A DNA stretch of 64,000 bases, from NCBI GenBank assembly GCA_016801885.1, contig CM028895.1:21038001-21102000 (forward strand), in the 5' to 3' direction. The translations under genes and the position numbers were made by a program. The stretch is from Toxotes chatareus. Taxonomy: Eukaryota; Chordata; Actinopteri; Toxotidae. This document shows, one piece after another, positions 22,553-34,593 of this stretch (the first letter of the stretch is position 1; each line of letters starts with the position of its first letter). Under the pieces are notes generated by a model that saw nothing but the letters and a program-made list of their open reading frames with translations, was not told where the DNA came from and ran no database searches.

Positions 22553-23308
22553 TCAACATTGGTGTCGCCATGAGGGTCCCTCCTTGGTATTATCGTCCGA
22601 TGCGAGTCTCCTCTTTCTCAGATCTTCCATGGCCTTTGTTGCGCTGTTATAGATGATGGGACCACCGTCAAAAAACACCCGAAGCTTCCCTGGTGGCGGG
22701 GTCTGGAAACGGAGGCCCTTTTCCTTTAAAAGCTTTCTGATAGGGGCGTAAGCTCTCCTCTTCTTTTGGATCTCTGCCGGGTAATCTTGGTCAAAGTATA
22801 ACCTCTGCTGATTGAGGCGGATCTCTCCTTTTTTTCACACGGAGCGAAGCACCAGTTCCTTGGTTCTGTACTCCAGAAAATATATCACCACCGATCGGGG
22901 GCTGGCGTTCTGTGGTGGCTTAGGGCCCAGTGTGCGGTGACAGCGCTGTATACCAAGAACAATGTCCTGAAGCGACAGCTTAGTTTGAGACAGCACCTCT
23001 TTCACCGTGGCGGTCCACTCCTCCGCCTACAATTTCGTTCAGTTTTTCATTAACTTCTTCTCTGAAACTAGCTAAGTCTCTCTTCATATCTCTGGAGAGG
23101 CTATCACGGAAACAGCCCAGTTCCACCTTCACGTCCGAATGGATAGCTAGTATTTCATTGTGGATAGCCCCAATGCTTGCTTGCAAGTTATCCATGGCCT
23201 CGTGTTTGTCAGTCATGTCTCCGCTGTTCCTGTCAGGTTTTCTTCACCTTTTTCTTGGTTCTGGGTTGGTTTGCCTTTAGTCTTTCGTGTCTTATCCCCT
23301 GTCATCAT
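22553..23308 (-). pseudogene. L1-like ORF1 (nucleic-acid-binding protein), decayed
   Basis: From an ATG pair at 23308 the minus strand reads a lysine-rich start (MMTGDKTRKTKGKPTQ). A shift then gives an amphipathic heptad-rich stretch (DNLQASIGAIHNEILAIHSD..., predicted coiled coil). An RRM/CTD-like second half contains 'SPRSVVIYFLEYRTKELVL', 'NQQRLYFDQDYPAEIQKKRR' and 'GLRFQTPPPGKLRVFF'. Order and motifs match L1 ORF1 proteins, which trimerise through the coiled coil and bind RNA. One frameshift and at least one stop make it non-functional. The LINE 5' end is near 23425. Confidence 0.8.
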
Positions 23309-23425
23309 AAATTTTAAAATTTCAAACGGTTAGAACAGCTCTAATCTAGAGGATTTAGCAGACCAGACTGGGAGCGCTTGCTCAGCACGTCCGTTCACCC
23401 CGGCGCCATAACCGGAAGCCAGAGA

Positions 23426-26404
23426 ATACGCCATGTTTACATTCATTCATGGACAGCAGTGACAGCGGTGAGCAGAAGGTCTGAAGTGTGATGGCATTCT
23501 ACTTGCTGTCTTCACTTTCAACAGTCTCCATCAGCATCAGAAAGTTGTAGGAGAATTCACAGTGTTTGTTGTCCCCACACGGTATCTCTGTTACGCCCAC
23601 TTGTAGTTACACTTTTGAGGATTTGCATGTCAGCTATTTCCAAATATTTTGTTGTTGGCTCCGTTCTGAGTTAAACTCTAGAGACAGAAAATCCCAGAGA
23701 TCACTTTTTCATTCTGATGTTTGATGTGAACATTCAGTGAAACTCCTGACCTGTAGCTGCTGAAGTTTATACATTTCACTGCTGTCACATGATTGGCTGA
23801 TTGGATAAATGCATAATTAAAAGCAAGTTTTAATGCTGCAGTTACATAAACTTTACCAATATGCTACAAGTAAGCGACACAACACAGCGTGTGGCTGGAT
23901 GGTATTGGTGGGGCCTTCCACTGTCCATTCCTACCTGTTCAGTCTACATGTTGATGCACTGTGACAAATGTCTCCATCTATGGAATAAAAGACAGCCTTT
24001 TAATAGAAGATTAAAAATCTATGAAAATCAGAGGGAAATGGTTGTATAAAAGTAAGAAGATAGTGTGACACCTGGCTGAGTGTGAATGCATTTGTGTGTT
24101 ACTGCAGCTATCAAGTCACTAATCTCCACACTGAATGAGTTATATCAGTGAGAGGTTGAAAGCTCTTTGACTGTAACTGTGTGCTTCTGACTGACATGCA
24201 GATGCTCTTCTTGGCACCACATTTCCCTTCTATTGTGCTGCCCGAGCAGCTGGGAATATTAAAGAAAAGCCTCCACTTTCACGCAGTGCATAGAACCAGT
24301 AAAGCAGTAAACAGAAATCTCACAGCTGAGGCTGAAGACTGAGCAGAAACATCAATCATGACATGTGTTTTCCTGTTTAAAAGTCTAAATGTCTCCTATG
24401 GAACATAAACTAAAAAGGATAACATAACGGAGCTAGCCTGAAAAACATCTGAGTCTGTCTGTGCAGACCAGTTTTTGATCTTTGACTGTCAGCAAGTCAG
24501 TATCATTACTTCCCCACAACTCTAACAGCTTCTGTTAAAATAACACTGAATGAATTTTGAATGCAACTGTAAATGTCATCCATTGTTAATAGCCAGCTAT
24601 GGATCCAACATTATTATCCACCAAGGTAGAGAACTGTCTTATATATTATATTGTTTCAGCTATTCTTGCAATTGCTTGTAATTGTTTTGTATTTGGTAGT
24701 ATGAATACCTCAGGTAAAGAATAAATATAATAATAATTAAATCCAGCAGGCATCTCAGGCAGTATTCCAGCATGCTGGTTGGCTACTGTGCAAAAGATTG
24801 AAAAATAAAGTATGTGTAGTCTTTTGTGTGTGGTAATCAATACATATCCGAAGGTGATAAGATACATAAACAAGCCTCAGAGTGTGGGATGGCTGAGGGC
24901 TCAGGTGATGTATCATGGTTTAAAGTGAGCCATCTTCCTGAGATTTAAAGACAGGGTGAGCCTGAGACAGCTGGCTAACCAACTAATCCTGCTCTGTCAT
25001 CTGGGCCCCAGGAGGCCTCTCCCAGCAGTCCAGAGGGACTTTACCTCAGCAAACCAGCAGCTCTGCTGTCAGCACACACACACGCACACACACACACCAG
25101 TTGACTGACAGTTGTGTGGGCCTGACCGGACTCTGTTGGTTCAGGTAGGGGGTGAAGGGGGTATGAAGCCGAGAACCATCCTTTCTCCTCGACGACTGCA
25201 TGGCAGTCCCATCATTGGCTCAAAGCATATTGGGTAATGGCTGTGTTGTGTGCAGGAATCAGCACATCGCACCTGGGGATGTCACGGCTGATATTTCTTG
25301 GTGTGACAGTACCTCTCATCAAGGACTGACCTCTAAACCAGCGTGTCAGCAGGACAACTTGTGATGTCACACAGTGTGAAGCTGAGATGAGGACAAAGCT
25401 TCACACAACAACAAATACAAACACTGCTCAGTCTGTTTTTTTGTTTGTCTGTCTGTGTGCGGCTGGGAGTGCTGTCACACTAAACCATGGATTTGACAGA
25501 AGACAACAGTACAGCCTCAAAACCTCACTGCAAAGCAGAATTGAATGTTTTGGACACAAACCAGTTTAAACACCAACTAGAGCCAAGATCCATCCTCAGA
25601 AAGACTGATACAAAATACTGTGTACTATTGACAGCTACACATTCAGGCTGTCATCCTGATCCAGACCTACTGCATCTGGCTTATTACCATTGTGTCCTTG
25701 TAGCTTTGTCCATCATTTTGTCCATCATCAAAGCTAAATTCTTTATTAGTTCCAACATTAAATAATAATTTATCTGGAAATTATGTTTGAAAAAGTGGGG
25801 ATCATAGTTATGTATTCTCAAATTCTGATCCTTTTCAAATGCAAAGAGTATCTGTGGAACATCGGAGGACGGTATTACAGCAGCTGAGGGCAGGAAGCAC
25901 AAAGCCAGTTGTTTGTTCTTTAGCTGGAACTCAACGTGAAAGTGAGGACACCTGAAATGTCACTAATCATCTCTCACTGAAGAAGAAACCAGTGAGCACA
26001 GGTTCAAGAAAGGACAGAGCTGGATTAATATGGTAAAAGGTAATGTTTGATTCGAAATATGCACCACACATGCACAATAAAATGGAAATAACAGACAGAA
26101 TAAAAATAAAAAATAAAACCAGATTTTTGACATAGGGCCCCTCTTAAAGAGCCAATGTAGGGCCACTGAGGGTATGGGGCCCCATGCCAGTTTGTTTCCA
26201 GCCACTCTGCTCAGCTGACTGCTCATGTTTCTTGACCCATCAGACTTCCAAATCTCAGCTAATAAAGGTTTTATACACTCAAAGGTTGCATTCTTCACAG
26301 TCACTTCACACAGACACATCCAGACGGTGCTTGAAGTGGAACTGAAAAGGTGACTTAACCCATTTTTTTTCCCCCAATAAAAAAAATGCTCAAACAGGGA
26401 GCTG
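23426..26404. other. Non-coding host DNA
   Basis: No gene or clear repeat apart from a short (CA)n near 25073-25098. Open frames are under 100 residues and have no splice-supported extension or recognisable domain. Confidence 0.55.
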
Positions 26405-26883
26405 TTTTGTCTTTTTCTGTCTTCCTGTGGGCATGTTGTGTTCTGTGTGGGTGTGTGGATCTCCTCCCTCATCCTCATCAGGATGATTCCTCTCACCTGT
26501 GTGCAGTCTGGCGGCAATCTACTTCCCCAACAAGAGTATAAGAGGCTCGGCTTTTCTGTCAACCCTAGCCAGATCATTCCATCATCTAGTACTAGTACTC
26601 TGTGCTCCTAGTGCTTTGCTCTTGTGTAGCCTTAGCCTGATTTTCTAGAGGATTATTATTACCTGAACCTACTAACCACCGTGCTCTCATCTCCTGCAGA
26701 CTCCACCGGTTTCCCTATCCAGCGTCTCAACCATTACTGTTTCATCTGACTCCGCCACGCCGCCCTGGAACTCCTCCTGTCATCTGTCTCCTCTTTGATT
26801 TAGTTTGAACTTTGAGAATAAACTGTTTTTTCACCGCTAAGTCTCTCTTCGTCTGCTTTTGGGTCCAGGCCTAGACAACTTGA
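26405..26883 (+). mobile_element. Degenerate solo LTR, gypsy type
   Basis: It has the layout of the 4493 LTR: a pyrimidine-rich 5' part, 'gagtataagaggctcgg' as TATA region (about 26535), and 'gagaataaactgtttt' as polyadenylation signal (about 26815). It then ends near 'cttttgggtccaggc'. The boundaries are approximate and no flanking duplication was confirmed. Confidence 0.55.
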
Positions 26884-29235
26884 CTAATCATAACAACATT
26901 TGTCATTTTGTCATTTTAGTGATGGTTTGTTTTGTGGAAAATGTACTTTATGGACAGAAACAGGGCATAAAAGTGTTTTTAGATGTGGGGCTGGCAGCAC
27001 CTTAACCACAGGAACCATACGCCCATATGAGTACAAGAAACAGGATCTGACATATGAGTTGAACATATAGGGTAACATATTGAGAAGTTATATTGGTCAG
27101 CTGTTCATCACTGAATGAATACACTAATGAATACATTATGTATTAGTACATTATGTACAAGCTTGCCTATAAACCTTGAGGTTCCACACTGTGTTAAACA
27201 TTCATATTACTCACAAGTTCCCTAAATATGTGAATCACAAAAATCTACCACTGGCTGTGGTGAAGTGCACCACAAAACACCAGATAAAATCCCCCAAAAG
27301 GTATTCACATGAATCTCCACACTCAAAGTTAAGTGAAAACAAAAGTTTATTACAGCTTTGGTTGTGGTTTGCTAACTCTCATTAGCAGCAGTTATGCAGC
27401 ACCAAAATTGGAGATTGTCCCTGTGAGACACATTCACACCTACTGGAAATACTCAGCTTAATCAGACATTACACAGACTCTGTACCAGGGAGCTGCCAGG
27501 GTGAAGTCTGTTTAATGTCCAGTCCAACTGATTCGGACATTTGTGTTCACACATACAGCTCCTCCAGGTAATGTCTAGGAAAGTTAAGGGTTGCGTTGCA
27601 TGTGTGAAAGCATCTTAAGAAGAGTAGGTCAAAGTTGAAGTAGGAATCAGGTCTGTAAACTGTGATGCATGTTTACAACAGACAGTTTGCATGTTTACAA
27701 CAGGCCTTTAGCCTCATTTTTCTCTTCCTAATAGGTTTGTCAAATGTGTTGGTTTCTTCCCAGCTTGTCTGATCAAATGTACATGTTTCTTGACCTATCA
27801 GACTTATTTGTACTGATTTTGCTGCATTTGGAGAGCTTAACAAATGCGTTTAAAAGTTTCACAGCTTTATATGTACAGTTTTATCACAATCAGTAGAACC
27901 AGTTGACTGAACAACAAAAATAAAAGCCCAAGTTGTTTTATAGTTTAGCTTTCTTTTAAGGATACTGCTTGTGGCATTTTTCAAATGTGATGTACGATCC
28001 CGATATGTGAACATGTACTTATGGTGCCATGGATCACAAATATGGGTACTGGGACAGTCTGAAAAGTGTGAATATCCATATCAAAATTTCTACACTGACA
28101 TAAGAAATGCAGATTAGGACGACGCTACCACTTTATGCCAAAATGTTTCTCACTAACTGATTGAGAATGAAGTGGGATGATTCTAAAATAGAGCACTCAG
28201 CACTGACTCAACCTTCCCAGGAGATATAAAGGTTAAAAAACCTTCCTCTATCTTTCTCTTGGTATCAGTTCTCCTGTCACGGCATGCCATGCACTGTCTA
28301 ACAATGCAGAAATACCATCAAACAAGAATCCTTAAATTCTTTTTTACCATCATATTTTGAAGCATAATGTAAGAGCAGAGGAAGGGTGGTAGCATCAAAA
28401 TAACAACAGACTAATGTCCCCTGGCAGTGATTCAAAGAGACAGCAAACAGAGCATAAATATCCCTCCACCCAGAGATACCACTGTTCACCTCTACATATC
28501 TTCCTGTCCCTACATCCAGCACAGTGGAGGCTCTCCTCCTCTTGGCCAGAGCAGATTAAGCTAGCAAAGTGAGCTGTCGAGCCACAAGAGGCAGGAACTG
28601 ACTGATGTTAAATGTATCCCTGAGGTTTAGTCATGTGCATGAACACTCCACTGCAAAGTGGATAGCCTTGTTGACCCATCCATTCATCCTGACCTCCTCT
28701 GAACAAGGCTTTAAGGGTTCTACAACAAAATCCCACTACTCCCACCATATCTCCTCACAGACAAGAAGTCACCATTTACACAGCTGCTGAAGGTTGTTGT
28801 AAATATTTGTCATTATTTCTCAATTTGAACAAATAAAAAAATTGAGTCACTCTTTTGGTAAGGATATATTAACAAGTAGTTTGGAATGACACTTTAATTT
28901 GATTTATTAAATAAAAAAATGAAGATATATCTATAAGGTAAATACCTAAGTTTGTTCAGAGGGAGAATATAGTCCAGTTTACTACAGCTAGACTTTGCTC
29001 AGATTCAGATTCAGAGAACTTTTTTTTTTCATTACACTCCACAACATAAACAATGTACTAATGCCTAACCCACAGCAGATCTAAAAATGTTAATTTTATC
29101 CTGACAGTGATGCTAGAGGTTTTTTCAGTTGCTCAGCCTTTACTCTAGGTGTGCGTCATCAAATCTCACAACTAGACTATACATGTAATAATAAATAACA
29201 GTAATCATTTCTATTTTACATTGTCACATCCATTT
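26884..29235. other. Non-coding host DNA
   Basis: No supported gene, RNA or repeat. AT-rich, with short unrelated open frames. Confidence 0.55.
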
Positions 29236-29430
29236 TGCATGGTGCCATGGTGCAGTGATTCACACCGTCACCACACAGCAAGCAGTTCTGGGTTCAGCTT
29301 AGGCCTCTCTGGGTGGAGTTTACATGTTCTCCCTGTGCCTCTGTGGTTTCCTCCAGGTGCTCCTCCGATAGTCCAATGACACGCAGGTCAGGTTAACTAT
29401 GGTTATATGTTGAGTATGTGTCAATCCTCT
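29236..29430 (+). repeat. tRNA-headed repeat, diverged copy
   Basis: Carries 'ggtgcagtgattcacaccgt', 'cacacagcaagcagttctgg', 'gagtttacatgttctccc' and 'gtggtttcctcc', in the same order as the family consensus. The 3' part is lost. Confidence 0.7.
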
Positions 29431-31439
29431 CTGAAAGTCAGCAGAAGGTCTGCTTCAGGCCACCTGTGGACTTGATGAAATGTGTATTTGGACAGACCTC
29501 AGAATTTGTGGACATTTGGACTCAGCCTAACTTATCACAATAGCAAAGGCAAGTTTTAGGAAAGAGGTAATGGTCAGTCAGGGCATGTGACTTCCACACA
29601 CAAAGATGATAAAGTCATTAAGCAGAACAAAAGAAGAATAAAGCTCATGCCCATTGTGCAGCTGTAACATTTAGTTCCCCATGTACAATCCAGTACAAAA
29701 CCACCAATAACAATAACAGATTCAAAAATTACATTACATTTTCCAAAATGCTGAACTATTCTTTTAATCCTTGCAGCGATAATGTAACTGAGACCACATA
29801 AAACAGAGCAGAGAGCTTGTTCAGCTTGACCTTGTATGAGCACAGTGTACCTTACTTAAGACTGCATCATGGCCTGGGCATAGAGCCCATATCATCAGAC
29901 CACAGTGAGGTCAGAGAGGCGCTGCTGAACATAAAGAAGGAACAGACAATGATGACTCATGCAACTAGAGGTAAATCAAACCCTGTCTCCTCAGTCCACC
30001 TGACATTAACATGCCATCCCAGCTACCAAATTCCTAGACAAAAGTGACTGCAAAGACAGCCCTGAGAATAAGAGCTGAGTGTGTGTATACACTCCAGGCA
30101 GCACTCACGTCTCACACTAAGCAGCCTTTGGGAGTCGTTTTAACATCTGAAGGAAGTGCTGTCAGAGCAGAGGTGATGTGTTTTTGTTGTCAACACTTTC
30201 ATTTTAGACATTTTTTGAATCCTGGTGCTGTGAAATTGTGTCACTCACATTGCAAACATCATCTCAAACACATGATAGCTTACTAAGTGCTAAAAGCAGT
30301 GGATGGCCTCACCTTGCCATGGATTAAATTCTGTGATATCGATAATGTGATCTTGAGGAATTTCTCAAACTGATAGCTGGAGGGGCATTTCAACATATCC
30401 AAACAGTAAGCAGAGCAAGTAAGCAGGCTGTATATTTTATTTGTATCCAGAGAGTAAATTCTAAATATGAAACAAGTGATGAATGTAACAAATCCTCTTA
30501 AATAATGTGTCACATAATAAAGAATGTGTTTGTACAAGTGAGGCCCATTGTTCCAAGATAAAATAGCATACATTTGTGTGCATTTCTTTTTGCCCTAACA
30601 TAAAAGAGTTGGCCTCACATGGAGGGAGAAATACTCTTATGGGATTTACACGTTAAAACTGAAGGTTAGGTTTGTGTTGGATGATCAGCATGCAATAAGA
30701 GAGAATCTTGCTGTGGAGAGCTTTGACAGGAGGGAAAAAGCAAATTTTGTCTCAAACAGAGTTGAGCTGTCGCCCAACAGAAATATTCAGAGCAGATTTT
30801 CCAGAAATAGTGTTCTAAAGATGTCTTAACACTCCTGTAACCCCTTGTGTACCGGAGGAGGACATTTACTTACCTGTAATAAAAATTTCAGAACCAAGGT
30901 TGTAAAGGGACTTCTTGTACTTACAGGTAGAAATATCATATTTTAATAACATTTCATTACATAGTAGTTGTAAGCACATTTGACCTGTTTATTTCATCAC
31001 TAGGTCTGACCCTACTGTTGCAGTTACCTCTGAACAAAAATATAGTGCTATACCTAGTCTCTCTCCCACTGTTGCAAACTGTGAGTCACACATAAAAGAA
31101 ACAAGCAGACAATGTCAGAGGATTTAGGTAATTTTTGAATTTGTGATAAAGTAGAAGGGGAAATTACTATAATGAAGAGGCTGCCACAAATTCATCAGCA
31201 AATGAAAGCAATGTTTTATGGTCAGCATGACCGAGACTCCAGTGGAACATTTCAACATTGTTGAATGCAGACATGCAGACATGTAAGACCTCACACTGAA
31301 AGTAAAAGGAAATACTGCATGTACTAGCAGCTAAAGGTGAACCTAATAGTAGCTGTATCTAGAAGTCTTGGCTCACTTCCTTTGTGGTGTCTTTGTTTTT
31401 CCTCTCATATATCCACAGACTTTTGCGGTTATGGTATAG
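29431..31439. other. Non-coding host DNA
   Basis: Nothing recognisable. Several AT-rich segments and short open frames only. Confidence 0.55.
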
Positions 31440-31580
31440 AGGATTTGTATGTTGTTGGGGCAACATACAAATGCCCCAGGGGACAGCCCCTGGCAGGATC
31501 TCCTGAGGCAAATTGGGCCCAGGGGGAGGTACCAGACTCAGAGAGATTCACAGAACCCAACATACGGCAACATTCAGAAT
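31440..31580 (+). repeat. Left part of a palindromic repeat split by the hAT element
   Basis: Contains 'cagaacccaacatacggcaa' and 'cattcagaatagtgtcac'. The same phrase recurs at about 38075-38120, and in inverted form at about 38025-38065, on the other side of the hAT insertion. Its class is unknown. Confidence 0.55.
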
Positions 31581-31588
31581 AGTGTCAC
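31581..31588. repeat. hAT target-site duplication AGTGTCAC, left
   Basis: The same 8 bases follow the right end of the element at 38009-38016. Confidence 0.9.
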
Positions 31589-31837
31589 CAGAGGTGGGAC
31601 CAAGTCATTGTTTTGCAAGTCCCAAGTAAGTCTCAAGTCTTGGCCCTCAAGTCCCGAGTCAAGTCCCAAGTCAAGACAGGCAAGTCCCGAGTCAAGTCCA
31701 AAGTCAAGATTGACAAGTCTCAAGTCAAGCAAAAAAGTCCTACACTTTGAGTTTCAAGTCCTTTCGGGTCCTTTTAACCACACAGCAATAATATATTTAC
31801 ACAGATCATGTATGCTTTTAAAATCTGTATTTATTTA

Positions 31838-33238
31838 TAATGAAGTGCTTTGAGAAACTGGTCCGACGGCACATCATGTCTCTCCTCCCACCGGCATTCG
31901 ACCCACTTCAGTTTGCATACAGAGCTAACAGATCGACAGAGGACGCCATCGTCACAGCACTCCACACCACCATCTCCCACCTGGAACAGCAGGGGAGCTA
32001 CGCTAGGCTGCTCTTTGTTGACTTTAGCTCTGCTTTTAATACAATACTCCCAGACAGACTGACAGAAAAACTACTGGACATTGGACTTCCTTTCAACACC
32101 TGCTGCTGGATCAGAAACTTTCTCTCTGACCGTGTACAGAGAGTCAGAGCGGGTACCCATCTCTCCACAGCCCTCAGCCTCAACACTGGATCACCACAGG
32201 ACTGTGTGCTCAGTCCCCTACTGTACACTCTGTACACGTATGACTGTGTCAGCACCCACCCAGACAACACCATCATTAAGTTTGCCGACGATACCACCGT
32301 GGTGGGGCTCATCTCTGGTGGAAATGTGACGGCATACAGGGATGAGGTCCAGAAGCTGGTGGGGTGGTGTGCGGACAACAACTTGGTCCTCAACATCTCC
32401 AAGACCAAAGAACTGATAATTGATTTCAGGAGGAAGAAGTCCAACCTTCAGCCCATCTGCATCAACGGGGAATGTGTGGAGAGGGTGCCCAGCTTTAAGT
32501 TTCTAGGAGTGCACATAGATGCAGACCTCCAATGGAGCTCTAACACCTCAGAGGTTGTGAAGAAGGCTCAGCAGCGTATCCACTTTCTGAGGATTCTCAG
32601 GAGGACCAATCTGAAGAGGGAGCTGCTGACCGTCTTCTACCGCTGCTCCATTGAAAGTGTGCTGACATATTGCATCTCTGTGTGGTTCTCAAGCTGCACC
32701 ATGGCACACAAGAAGGCACTACAAAGGGTCATTAACACAGCCCAGAAAATCATTCGCCATCCCCTTCCCTCCCTTAAGGACCTCTACAACACCCGCTGTC
32801 TCAAGAGGGCACGCAGCATCTTGAGGGACTGCACACACCCAGGACACCGGGTGTTTAAGCTGCTGCCCTCTGGCAAGAGATTCAGGGCACTGAGAGCACA
32901 AACAAACAGACTCAGGGACAGCTTTTACAACAGGGCAATAGCCCTAATGAATGCTAACAAATAGCCTCATTTAATCTGGTTAGCCACCTTTCCGACAACA
33001 GGTCGTGCAATAAACAATGTCTGCCTTTGTATATATTTTACATACTGTATATTTCTATCCTGAATATATTTATTTTATTTTATTATTTTATTCTACTTTT
33101 TCTATTTTTACTTTTTTTTATTTTGCACTGTGATTGTATGTCTTCTTTTGCACTGATGTGGGACAGTACCTCAATTTCGTTGTACTTTTGTTCAAAGTAT
33201 GATTGTGCAATGACAATAAAGATTTATCTTATCTTATC
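31838..33238 (+). mobile_element. Rex1/Babar-type LINE, 5'-truncated
   Basis: It begins within the reverse transcriptase and ends with 'tgcaatgacaataaagattt' and (ATCTT)n-like units, the typical 3' end of this group. It is inserted in the hAT element between its 3' subterminal repeats and the end of its transposase gene. Confidence 0.85.
31840..32964 (+). CDS. Reverse transcriptase fragment of Rex1/Babar-type LINE
   Basis: A 374-residue open frame without stops. It has RT motifs 'LLFVDFSSAFNTILPDRL' (motif A), 'GSPQDCVLSPLLYTLYT' (motif B, with QD where most have QG) and 'FADDTTVVG' (motif C). The thumb/connection region follows ('NISKTKELIIDFRR', 'FKFLGVHI'), and the C-terminal part ('HRVFKLLPSGKRFRALR') lies near the usual LINE stop. 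The endonuclease and RT fingers are missing by 5' truncation, so there is no genuine start codon. The first ATG is incidental. Confidence 0.85.
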   Translation: MKCFEKLVRRHIMSLLPPAFDPLQFAYRANRSTEDAIVTALHTTISHLEQQGSYARLLFVDFSSAFNTILPDRLTEKLLDIGLPFNTCCWIRNFLSDRVQRVRAGTHLSTALSLNTGSPQDCVLSPLLYTLYTYDCVSTHPDNTIIKFADDTTVVGLISGGNVTAYRDEVQKLVGWCADNNLVLNISKTKELIIDFRRKKSNLQPICINGECVERVPSFKFLGVHIDADLQWSSNTSEVVKKAQQRIHFLRILRRTNLKRELLTVFYRCSIESVLTYCISVWFSSCTMAHKKALQRVINTAQKIIRHPLPSLKDLYNTRCLKRARSILRDCTHPGHRVFKLLPSGKRFRALRAQTNRLRDSFYNRAIALMNANK

Positions 33239-34593
33239 TAAAACAAGTGCAATTGAAATTGCAGAAAAACATAGTGCTGTTGCAGAAAAACATAGTGCTG
33301 ACAATGCACTTCCTTTAATTTAACTATTAACCAGTCATTTTAACATTTAACTGATATTTTGCAAGAATATTCTTCATTTTAAACCACTCCCTTACAGAAC
33401 ACATTTGAAAAAAAAAAAAAAAAACAGGTGCAACTGTAATTATTTGTGCAAAAGTGCTAACGTATTTCCAGGGCATATTGCATTTTAACTAGTTCCACAG
33501 CAGTTTCTGTCCTGTCCTGTATTTATCTCATCTCATTTATCTCATCTCATATTGTCTGTGTGTGTGTGTGTACATGTGAGAAACATAACAAATACATGAA
33601 CACAACAATGAACAGGGTTGTGCTTTTTATATGTCAGGGGCCTATGCTGCATTGCATTTGCAAAAGACCAAATTGGCCAAAAGTCTGTCAGTCATTTGTG
33701 CACGATGGGGGCGTAGTATGATGCCACCATGGCTGAAAACTCGCTCCACTGGAGCACTGGAGGCAGGCACTGCCAATACTCTGACGGCCATTCAGAACAG
33801 TGAAGGAAGAGTCTTCATGTTTAATGCCCAGAACAAAAGCGCCTTCGGCTATGTCAAGGTAGTGACTTAGCTGTAGTGCTGGAGTGGTCCCAACATCCTT
33901 CTTCTGCCTCTTACGGTATGCCACAAACAGCCCCTCTCCTTCTCTAAGGTCCTTTTGCTCTTCATCAACAAGAGGCACAGGTTGCTCAGTCTCTGCAGCA
34001 TCTTGCAAGATCAATTCTGGCAAAACATGTAAAAATAATAGCAGAAACAAAAGAGTCCTTTTACTATTTGTGTCAGTTAAATCAGATTAGGGAAAAAGTT
34101 ACATTAGACTCTGTGTCATGATTGACCAGCACATGGGGCTCCACCCACATCAGAGTAAAGGCTGGATCCAAGGCAGCTGCTTTGAGGTAGACTGGATCTG
34201 AAAAAGGGGCAGTGATCCCATCTTGTGTCCTGGCCATTTTCACGTTGATAAAGATTCCAAGAAACCTTTTTTTCAGGGATGCCTGGAGACTTCTGACCAG
34301 ACCACTCAGCAAGCAGACTTGAGGCTTCAGCTTCTCAAGGTGGTGGTTGAGGGACAAGACAGATGGAACAACAGCACTGATTGTGATGACCTTCTCCCCC
34401 TGTGTCAAATCAGTCGCTTCTCCAAATGGCGTCAAGATGTCCACCAACTCCTTCAACAGATTCCACTCCCGTGCCATGAATGACAACTCCCTGTGCCCAG
34501 CCTTTTCTAGAACAGCAACAAGCTTTAGATGATTGCATTGGAGAACTGCTTTCACTTGCCTCAGTGTTGAGTTCCATCTTGTGTTGACTGCAG

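Larger units (their letters stand above)
4990..23425 (-). mobile_element. L1-like LINE interrupted by a 13.7-kb element
   Basis: Two pieces in the same orientation, 4990-8224 (ORF2 side) and 21953-23425 (5' end, ORF1 and linker), make one LINE when the element 8225-21952 is removed. The right piece ends with the linker and the left piece resumes five bases before the ORF2 start codon. ATTAAG is present at both junctions. The copy is degenerate, with several frameshifts and stops. Its 3' end near the solo LTR at 4983 is unclear. Confidence 0.75.

Noticed and set aside
25963..26577. 204-residue minus-strand frame
   Set aside because: It crosses the degenerate LTR and unrelated sequence and contains no domain.
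31998..32444. 148-residue minus-strand frame
   Set aside because: It is antisense to the intact Rex1-type reverse transcriptase frame.
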